DNA from: Agrostemma githago
Lineage: Eukaryota > Streptophyta > Magnoliopsida > Caryophyllales > Caryophyllaceae
Assembly (NCBI GenBank): GCA_958450325.1
Contig: OY288248.1
Location: 806,001-870,000, forward strand
Reading direction: 5' to 3'
DNA length: 64,000 nucleotides
How positions within the stretch are numbered: position 1 is the first letter of the stretch; each line of letters opens with the position of its first letter. This document shows, piece after piece, positions 55,079-64,000 of the stretch. The position numbers and the translations under genes are program-made. Below the pieces are notes generated by a model. It was not told where the DNA came from and made no database searches. It saw only the letters and a program-made list of their open reading frames with translations.

Positions 55079-56379
55079 CTGAATGTGAGACGTCATTCTC
55101 AATAACGTTATTAAAACGCCGTCTCTTATATGTTTTTTTATGCAAAATAATAATACAGAAAGTACATAACAAATGTCCCTCGATAATTTAATGAGAAACC
55201 GTCTCTGATCTATATATATATTGTACATTATTAATTAGGGTTAGATATATATATGTATATCATGTAATCATAAAGCACACGCACGTACGTGCAAATGGAT
55301 GTACATAATAGGAGTAGTTAAACGACGTCGTTTTGGATGGATGTATGTATATATGTCGGTTTGACTAGCCATAGTAGAAGACATGTCTTCATCATTCTCC
55401 AACAATGTCTTTATCTTAAAACATTTTTTAATGAAATATATTGGGCCATTAATTAGACAATTTATCATGCTATTCTCTTCAAAATTTAAATAATTAAGTT
55501 AATTATTAATAATTATTAGGTTTATGTTAACTACTTTAATTATTATTAATTAAGATTATCGATTTGTGTTACGTTTAATTTATCATTTATAATAAAATCG
55601 TTTTACGCTGATGTAATATAAATAAATCTGATTAACGAACAAAAAAAAGCTTAAAAAATAAACTACGAGTAAAAAGAAAGAAAAAGAATTAGGTTATTAT
55701 AAACAATTTATTTTTAAAAAAAGTTATGTAAGACGGTTTTATATAAACCAGAATTTGCGTGAAATTATATTATCTGAGATTAAACGAGGCATTGTAGATA
55801 TACTAATAAGTCGCGTAATTTGATCATATTTTTCTTTTTCATTATATATTATATCACTCTCTAATAAATAAATAAATAAATTAATTAATTAATAAATAAA
55901 ATTGTATATACATAGTTTTTTTTTAATATTATTGATTTTTCTTAAACTAAGGAGTATATATTTAATCTATTCATGTTCATGAGTTTAGTAATTTATGCTA
56001 AAAAAAAGACCTTCTATAATTAAGAGGTTTATACTTATTTCGACCTTCTATAATTCTAAAAAAAGACGATCTTACGATAAGATACTGTGAGTCAATCATC
56101 TTTTATAATCAAGTACGTAATTATCTAGAGTTTGTACGTTTAGTGGGTGATTATCAATTAATTTAACGTTATTTATCGTAAAATCGACTTTTAAAAGATT
56201 ACACAAACTTAATGAAAGACAACACATAGAGTTGACAAAAGTCAATCATCAAAAAAAATAAAAAAGGACACCTGTGAAAACAAGTTACATGTCCTTTAAA
56301 AAGCTAAACATAGAGAATATAGTCCTCTTAAAAGCATAAAGTTCAATAATTATTACACTATAATAATAATAATAATAAT

Positions 56380-56960
56380 AATTAATTATTATTCTCTTTT
56401 ATAATTAATTATTATAATAATTAATTATTATAATAATAATAATAATAATACGATAAATTCTCTTTTAATTATTATTTTCACTTTTCGAGATATAAATAAT
56501 AAATATTTAATTAAATATACTGAATGTATGTTGATAAAAATTTCTTCGTAAATGTATTTTATGGTGTAATTTTCATATTTTTTTCAATCAGTATATTATT
56601 ATAAAATTAATATTGCCGCAACTACGATAAATTCTCTTTTAATTGTCATTTTCACTTTTCGAAATGTTAATAATAACCTCTCAAAATATTTTAACTAAAT
56701 ATATTGAATGTATGTTGATAAAAATTTCCTCATAAATGTATTTTATGATGTAATTTACATATTTTTTCAATAAGTATATTATTATAAAATTATTATAATC
56801 ACAAATACGATAAATTCTCTTTTAATTGTCATTTTCACTTTTCGAAATATTAACAATAATCCCTCAAAATATTAACTAAATATATCGAATGTATGTAAAT
56901 AAAAATTTCCTCATAAATATATTTAATGGTGTAATTTTCGTATTTTTTTGATCAGCAAAT
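56380..56960 (+). repeat. ~180-bp tandem repeats, three units
   Basis: ACGATAAATTCTCTTTTAAT, TTTTCACTTTTCGAAAT, TATTGAATGTATGTTGATAA, AAATTTCCTCATAAATG, TATTTTATGGTGTAATTT. Units near 56,450-56,625, 56,626-56,810 and 56,811-56,960. Confidence 0.85.
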
Positions 56961-57705
56961 TATTATAAAAATGAATTTAAGGCTGATCTCGTAAACTAAA
57001 AAGTTCGATTATTTAAATAAATAAATATGTAAAAAGCATTCATAATCTTATGTACGTAGTAGCTCGAGAAAATGTATGAAAGAGTAAAGAATGACAGACA
57101 ATATTCTTCTAAAAAGTCTTCCTAAAAGACAAATTGTAATTGAGACATTCTCTCTTTTCATAATGTTTATTATTTGTTTAATTAATTTATTACTTTTATG
57201 TTTTAACAATCCATTTAATTTATTAATTTATTAAAAAAAAATATAGCATCAAAATTCTAGGTCTCTATCGACTGTATTTAAGGTATTGAAAGAGTAAATA
57301 AAAAATTAAATCAAACACTAATATATACAAACATAAATTTGTAATACATTTTTACTTTAATTCTATTTCTTTTAAAAAAATGTATTTAATTTTTATTTAT
57401 AACCTAATTAAAGGCTTTATTAATATTACCATTTAATTAAATCCTCGGTTTACTTTAACACAAAAATCAAATGATCGATAATATAGTTTTTTTTTATCCG
57501 ACCTGATTTGTAAGCTCTAATAAATATTAAATGAGTAAATATATTAATATATTATATATTATAATAAATAAAATGAGAAATGGAAGGTAGGAATGTTCTT
57601 TAATTTGGTGTAATCGTGTGACATATTGCATGGATTTGTTAAGGAATCAATTACTAATATATAATCCCTACATGATACAACCATGATTAATTAACACTAC
57701 TCATA

Positions 57706-57706
<1 letters not shown>

Positions 57707-57777
<71 letters not shown>

Positions 57778-57778
57778 G
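57707..57778. repeat. (TTA)n microsatellite
   Basis: About 24 TTA/ATT units without interruption. Confidence 0.95.
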
Positions 57779-58037
57779 CATCAAATAATTCAACTCAAAA
57801 AATTAATTTTATATTTTGAAATCATATTTGTAAGAAAGAAGTTATTTTTTAGACGATTTTACGTCGTGAAACAACCCCCGTTATATGAAAAGACAACTTG
57901 TTTCTCAATAATACTGTACAGTATTACTCTAGGTAGGTTGCGATCTGGCTACAGTAAATGAATTGTCTTTTCATCGAATTAAAATATTTCACGCGTGAAA
58001 CCAATCTTACACTATTTAGCATGCATGCATGCTTGAT

Positions 58038-58068
<31 letters not shown>

Positions 58069-58461
58069 TTAAATTTTATTAAATTTTAGTCTTGTAATGT
58101 AGGTCCATTAAATAGGGAGGGTGTTATATTGGTGGGTAAAAATCCAATTAAGTTAGATGAGAATTCACTCATTAATTAGCTTAATTATACTCCTTATTAG
58201 AAGTAACCTATACAGATGTCAATTAGCTGAACTGATAATTATATCGTAATTAGGGTTTAAATTTATGATGAGTATCATATGTCATTAAATTAAACTAAAA
58301 CTAATTAAGTGTTTCCAATCAGTAATAATCACGTGGCAACTGGCAAGCAATGCAACAGAAAAAATACTCCAATTTTTTACACGTGGCAACTGGCAAGCGA
58401 TATAACTTCTGCATTGCTTTCTCAATTAGTATAATATACGAGTAATACAGATAGGCATGCA

Positions 58462-58498
<37 letters not shown>

Positions 58499-58581
58499 GC
58501 AAGAAGAGGTATCATTTCATTTCAATGTGAAAGAAATTATTATTATTATTATTATTTTTATTTTATTTTTATAAACCGAGC

Positions 58582-58618
<37 letters not shown>

Positions 58619-59079
58619 AAATGCTACTTAAATTAAATATTATTATATATATAAAGTGGCAAACAAGTTCTCCTATTTTCCTTAAGTGTGGCTAACTAAT
58701 TAGACCATATGCATGCATGTATCATATCATGTTATCTCATTTTACTTCTACTTCTGGCTTTATTAGGCTTCTTGTCATTTTCCTATTACCTTTTTGTTTC
58801 ATTCATTCTACCTAGCTAGCTAGGTTTAAATTTAACAAATTAATTAGATTATCAATAATATTACGGTATCAAATATTTCAGAGCTATCGAAAATAATAAG
58901 TTATCATCCTAGTAGATGCGCGGAGTATCAAACTGTACTATACCTTATGTTAAACTTATCGATCAACAGACGTATAAATTGGTAACTGAAGCATCCGCCA
59001 GCATGTCGAAGCAGATGTTAATCAGTTCACGCACGATTATTATTCAAGTTATATGGGGATGATATTTATGATTTTGATT

Positions 59080-59267
59080 TTTCTAATGTGCATGTACCTA
59101 CTGGACACACGTTAATATGTTAATTAAGGAATGAATCACCATTATATTGTCTAAGTATGGTAATTAAGAGTTGGTATTTTAATTTATCGTGGTAATATAT
59201 ATCATTGTGATTTTTTTTCTTAATTAGTATATTAACGTGTGCCAATGGACACACGTTAGAAAAACCG
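59080..59267. mobile_element. MITE with TTTTTCTAACGTGTGTCC ends
   Basis: Left end TTTTTCTAATGTGCATG, then ACACACGTTAATATGTTAAT; right end ATTAGTATATTAACGTGTGCC and GGACACACGTTAGAAAAACC. The ends are inverted repeats over about 45 bp with mismatches. Confidence 0.75.
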
Positions 59268-60133
59268 TTATAATTTAAGTTCAAATCTCGTCAGAATCGT
59301 AAGTTACATAAATAAAAATAAAATAATAATAGACAATTATAGTAATAAATGAGTAAAATGGTATAATCACAACCCATGATAACACTCATAATGTTAATTA
59401 TTTCCCTCAAAGTACACCCATACTTAGCACCACATACATCCACAAAGCCAAAACCAATAAAAACACTTCATCCATCACTTAATTAAAATTAAAATTAAAA
59501 TTAAAATTAAAATTAAAATATGAAATGATTGTCTAAAATATGCCAACATTTATACCTTCTATTCTTCTAATGTCAACTTCACAAAGTTAATAAGCTTAAC
59601 ACCTTCACTAATCACTCACTTTTTGTCTCATGTCTAAAAAAAATTAACATTGACAAGCTAATTAATTACATACCTAATTTCTTTTTCCAATGGGATTGAA
59701 TAAGTTGAAGAAAAATGATAAATACAGCCCTAAGACTGTATTTAAAAGATCATAAAGAGAAATAATATTAATTGTATTGATTTTTGTGTAATTTTTGCTT
59801 TAATTCATATATTTATACTGTACTAATTTTGGATGATTTTTAATGCTTCAATCTGAATATGTAATGAGTAATCTACACTCTACATTCTACAATATTTTCG
59901 TTTCAACCGTATATAATGTATTCCCTCTGTTCCAATAACTGTTAGAAATATTATTTCGTTTCAAAATGTATTATATTAATTTGTTATATATCTAACGTAT
60001 TTCTATTTTAGGTCAGGTGGTTGAATATATTACTTTATTTATTATATTTATTCTCACTTTATTTTATCTTTTTATGTAAAATAAAATAGATAACAATTCA
60101 ACGAGACATACGTTATTATCTAATTAAGGATGC

Positions 60134-60136
<3 letters not shown>

Positions 60137-60207
<71 letters not shown>
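60137..60207. repeat. (TA)n microsatellite
   Basis: About 35 TA units; likely length-variable. Confidence 0.95.
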
Positions 60208-60208
<1 letters not shown>

Positions 60209-60599
60209 CAATAATGTGGGGTCTAAGCCCTAAGGCACATTTGGGAAAGTTATGCATGGTGGGTGTCATTGTGTAACACAAGAAAGTGAACTAAAATTAT
60301 GAAAAAAAATTGATTGATTATTTATTTATAATAAATTTTAAAAAATATAATTAAAATCCATAATAGTAATTAATTAATAATAATAATTCTCTTATTGCTC
60401 GACAAATTGTGACCCTTGTATAATTAAACAAATGCACACGAACTAATATGGTGTTTAAAGTGTGTAATCTTTTGCAATAATGTTTATTCTCTATTATTTC
60501 TCTAAGTGTTTTATCCTTGTGTCACCATCTTAATTAATTTGTTTGAATTATTGCAAAATCTTCATATATATTTATTATATCAAGAAATTAAAATATACG

Positions 60600-60910
60600 T
60601 TATAATTAAGAGCGTATATGCGTATTCTTCCAGTAATGATCATTTGTTCGCTTCATATATACCGTATTTAACATATTGAGAAAATCTACGTTATAAGAGT
60701 GTGTATATATTCTTCCAGTAATGATCATTTGTTCCTCTTCATATATACAATATTTAATATATATCGAGAAAATATATGTTATATACAAGAGCGTATGTAT
60801 TCTTCCAGTAATGATCATTTATTCCAGTTTATGTATATAGTATTTAATATATCGAGAAAATCTACGTTATAAGAGCGTGTATATATTCTTCCAGTAAGGA
60901 TCAATTGTTC
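60600..60910 (+). repeat. ~90-bp minisatellite, four units
   Basis: TATTCTTCCAGTAATGATCA, TTTGTTC, CTTCATATATACCGTATTTA, TATCGAGAAAATCTACGTTA, TAAGAGCGTGTATA. Non-coding. Confidence 0.85.
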
Positions 60911-62923
60911 CGCTTTTTTATGTCTTATTTTGTGTGTAATTATCCATACATTTTCTGATACATCAGTAAATTATGTACGAATTTATGATATTTTAAGTAC
61001 TATATTATTTGTATAATTGACGATGTGTCAGAGAGTGTATGGAGTATTGATCCTTAACTGATCTGGTATTCCTCGACTTGTTTTATCTTGATCCATAACT
61101 ACATTACGCTTGTATTTCTAGATTGACGTTTGAAAATTATTTTCTGAAATTCCGTTTTCGTGCCATTATATTAATATTCCTTCATAATTAATCACCCTCC
61201 ATAATGACTTTTTATGAGGACAAGGGGTTATGGAAATGTACAAGATGAATTAGGCTAAATAGATAAATAAAACCAAAAATTAAAGTTAATAATTAGAGGG
61301 ATATATATAACTACATAAATATAATGAGAATTATATTTTCAACACCTTATTAAATTTATCCTTTTTCCTACAAAAATGTTTAACAAACAATACAAAAATC
61401 ATTTTATTTATTTTTTATTTATTAAAATCAGGAAAATAGGATTTTATCTGATCGTATTATATACTAGATAGGTCTATATAATCAAATCAAACAGAATGAT
61501 CAATAATACAAATCTCTTTATATTTTATCAGTAACCGAAAAAAAAAGTGATTAAGAACATGGTGGATCCTTTGCAATAACCATTAACCCAACAATTAGAA
61601 CTTGCCTATGTAATTAGAAACCTTATTATATTAAGAAATGTCCCAATATGTCTCAAAGGTAGTACAATAGAACTTTCTAAATATTATGTTCTTGTTGATT
61701 AATTAAACATATCATAAGCCAATTATAGATTTGCTATGTCTCTTATTTTTTTTTACTTAATTATTTAATTTAATTTAATTTAATTTCCTCCAATTAAATT
61801 AATTAATTAATTATTAAATGGGGACCCTTGAAAAAATAGATGGAGTTGTCACACTTGTCAGCTAGGTTGAACTGTTTTTTTGTGTCAGAATTTTAACATC
61901 ACATGTAAAAGTTTATGCTTATTGCAATAATAATAATAATAATAATAATATTAATTATTATAATAACAATAATATTAAAGAGCTTAATTAATTAATTAAT
62001 CACTTGTTAATTAATTAAGCCAGCAAATTTGGATGATGCATATACTACATTATGTTTTATTTTTGTACTATAATAATAAATAAATTAATAATAGTACTTG
62101 GGTTGTTTTATTAATAATAATATTATTAGCTTTTGTAAAATAACTGAATGTGACGATGATTATTAATGAAATATGTCACAGTATTTACAATACAATAACA
62201 TTGTAATAATATTCTTAAACTATTTCCGAGATATTATTTACTATATCACGATACTTATAATTTAAGGGTACGGTTAATCTTTGTCAGGTTATTTCTCGAG
62301 TTCAATCTTTTATGACTTTATCGATCATTGTGTTACATATATAACATCTACAACGGTTAATCTCGTTAAGAGTTCTCGAGTTTTTTCTAATCCCATCCGA
62401 TCTGAGTCGAATTCAGACTAAACTACGAAAGTACGCAAAATAATCTAAGATAAAATATAATCACTAGATGTACTACCATTGTACCAAAACGTGTGATGGA
62501 TTCCACCCCATACACAAAACCATAGGATATGTCAATTATTAAAATTAATTAATTAATTAATTAATGTTAATTGTGATATAATTAATCATAATAATAGTAG
62601 ATTATTAAATTATTAGTAGAGTATTAAGATAGGCAGCATTGTAGCTTATCTGCTGATTATGATTTGAGTCATCTAAAATTAAAATTTAGAACCACTCAAT
62701 ATATAGTATATTATTTCCGTCTCGATTATTTATTTATTTTTATATTATTTATGAGAGTTATTTATTTGAATTAATGTTAAGGATGTCATTGTAGGTCATA
62801 TGCCATACATACCCTTGTGTTTTAAGGATGTTATTGTAGGTGTAAGGTGTTAATATTTTGATTTAATTAGAGTGATAGACTATTAAAAAAATGGGTAATT
62901 GTTAGTATTATTAATTATATCAG

Positions 62924-63062
62924 GGCTGTATTTAAGAAGTTAACATCTTTTAAATTTGTTATTATTATATATAAATTGATGATAAAAATGTACAAAAAAA
63001 ATGTAATTACTGACAATATTAAGTACTAATTTTTCTCTTTTAATTCCTTAAATACAGCCAAC
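62924..63062. mobile_element. Possible small MITE with GGCTGTATTTAAG ends
   Basis: GGGCTGTATTTAAG and CCTTAAATACAGCC are inverted about 140 bp apart. Similar words occur at 59,720 and 17,045. No target duplication was established. Confidence 0.4.
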
Positions 63063-63270
63063 CTTTAGGACTGTTTTTATCATTTTTTTCAAAATTTTTG
63101 TACAATCTTATGAAATTGGAAAAGGCGAAAAAATAAAAAAAATAAAAATAAAGAGGTTTCTAATTAATTACTAATTAACCAAAATAATAATCAAAGTTTG
63201 TAGGCCATTAAGGGAACATAAACATAATTAAAAATTAATTAACATATCATCCACCTCCCTCTACCTATGG

Positions 63271-63284
63271 TGTTTATATACTTG
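63271..63284 (+). promoter_or_regulatory. Candidate TATA box of the LOB-domain gene
   Basis: TGTTTATATACTTGG lies about 190 bp before the start codon and is the best TATA match in the upstream 300 bp. A CT-rich stretch follows, as near many plant transcription starts. The leader then contains long AATT runs (about 63,350-63,460). Confidence 0.5.
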
Positions 63285-63466
63285 GACCTTCTTAATCCCT
63301 TTGCCTACTCCTTCCATAGCTCACAAAAACACACAAATTAAATCAAATTAAATTAAATTACCTTAATTATATAGTCTAATTAACCAATTTAAACACTAAT
63401 TAGTTAATTAATTAATTAAAATTAATTAATTAATTAATTAATTAATTAAATTAATTAATTATAATT

Positions 63467-63745
63467 ATGGCCGGTTCGGGATCACCATGTGGAGCATGCA
63501 AATTTCTAAGGAGAAAATGTGTAAGAGGATGTGTATTTGCACCATATTTTTGTCATGAACAAGGTGCTACACATTTTGCAGCCATACACAAAGTATTTGG
63601 TGCAAGTAACATTGCTAAATTATTAGGTCATTTGCCGGTGAGTGACCGGAGTGAGGCCGCCGTTACTATCTCTTATGAAGCTCAAGCTCGACTCCAAGAT
63701 CCTATTTATGGTTGCGTCTCTCATATCTTTGCCCTACAACAACAG
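63467..63745 (+). CDS. LOB-domain (LBD16/18/29-type) transcription factor, exon 1 only
   Basis: Class I LBD proteins of this group are nuclear factors that act downstream of auxin in lateral-root initiation and callus formation. Exon 1 (93 codons) ends CAACAACAG before GTAATTAT, the position of the conserved intron in this family. The zinc-finger-like C-block is CGACKFLRRKCVRGC (C-x2-C-x6-C-x3-C). The GAS block begins FAAIHKVFGASNIAKLL, followed by YEAQARLQDPIYGC and the start of the leucine-zipper-like coil (HIFALQQQ). The start gives the short N-terminus MAGSGSP typical of the group. The text is closest in my memory to LBD29 (e.g. FAPYFCHEQGA). The remaining exon(s) lie beyond the right edge. 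Confidence 0.92.
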
Positions 63746-63748
63746 GTA

Positions 63749-63750
63749 AT

Positions 63751-63810
<60 letters not shown>

Positions 63811-63811
63811 T
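63749..63811 (+). repeat. (ATA)n microsatellite 4 bp after the LBD exon-1 donor
   Basis: About 20 units begin directly after GTAATT. Continued reading into the intron yields only Ile codons and has no protein meaning. A shorter TAATAA run lies at 63,855-63,878. Confidence 0.95.
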
Positions 63812-63879
63812 CAAAATGAATGAAATGATGATCTTTCTTGCAAAAATAAAAAATAAAAAATAATAATAATAATAATAAC

Positions 63880-64000
63880 GGTTTTTCTAATGTTAATCTG
63901 CTAATTACAGTAAGATTATTCATAAAGATATTATCATGAGAAATTGAAATATTACAGTAAATTTTGCTTTATTTAACAGGTTATTAACGTGTGTTCAATG
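63880..64000. mobile_element. MITE copy in the LBD intron, cut by the window edge
   Basis: It starts AACGGTTTTTCTAATG and runs to TTATTAACGTGTGTTCAATG at the edge, matching the family at 34,490-34,695 and 59,080-59,267. The right end is outside the window. Confidence 0.6.

Larger units (their letters stand above)
55078..63270. other. AT-rich intergenic region upstream of the LOB-domain gene
   Basis: About 8.2 kb without a recognisable gene. It has many ATT/TAA microsatellites (58,460-58,500, 58,540-58,560, 58,583-58,616; 61,929-61,951), ATTT runs (58,036-58,069) and a TTAAAA run (59,482-59,520). Larger repeats are listed separately. Confidence 0.65.

Noticed and set aside
25524..58616. CRISPR-like arrays
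   Set aside because: The regular repeats are pure triplet microsatellites or tandem minisatellites in a plant nuclear genome; no repeat-spacer pattern.
63746..63823. Continuation of the LBD protein into a poly-Ile tail
   Set aside because: The frame runs through a GT donor into (ATA)n; the family has a conserved intron at exactly this point.

Overview
The window is nuclear DNA from a flowering plant, most likely a eudicot. The genes have short exons and GT-AG introns, the products are plant-specific, and the spacers are AT-rich and packed with MITEs, SINE-like copies and minisatellites. I cannot name the species. Six protein-coding loci can be read, five complete in their coding sequence and one cut by the right edge.

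Layout: (1) 1-7,700 has no gene. It holds a ~325-bp repeat in both orientations, a block of short palindromic repeats and a minisatellite. (2) 8,046-11,625 (-) is a cyclin-T gene (7 coding exons, 518 aa), with a 5'UTR exon near 13.2 kb and a leader intron full of ~165-bp tandem repeats. (3) 14.7-21.2 kb is AT-rich spacer with duplications and a SINE. (4) 22,292-27,243 (+) is an LHW-like atypical bHLH gene (11 exons, 556 aa), preceded by a 36-codon upstream ORF of the conserved-peptide type. (5) 29,153-31,533 (+) and 35,356-32,105 (-) are two convergent 2-oxoglutarate/Fe(II) dioxygenases of the ACC-oxidase-homolog group. (6) 35.4-41.4 kb is spacer with two Tourist-like MITEs. (7) 48,513-41,469 (-) is a class-3 (diacylglycerol-lipase-like) lipase (7 exons, 543 aa) with a duplicated exon. 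(8) 48.5-63.2 kb is repeat-rich spacer with one degraded transposon coding fragment near 54.5-55.0 kb. (9) 63,467 to the right edge (+) is exon 1 of an LBD16/18/29-type LOB-domain gene.

The genes are unrelated except for the dioxygenase pair, so no pathway cluster is evident. The notable biology lies in how repeats have reshaped the genes. In the lipase, a ~1.1-kb duplication produced a second copy of the exon bearing the conserved DD-I-V-P-R motif. That copy lost 2 bp, so it would now add 23 residues in frame if spliced in after the original. In the bHLH gene, the 3' edges of two exons, with their splice donors, were copied into the adjacent introns, one of them into a four-copy array. A long foldback fills most of intron 1 of the first dioxygenase. 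Three transposon insertions can be checked against empty sites preserved in neighbouring tandem-repeat units.

Exon boundaries were worked out by hand from reading frame and splice consensus. Every coding junction quoted keeps the frame.
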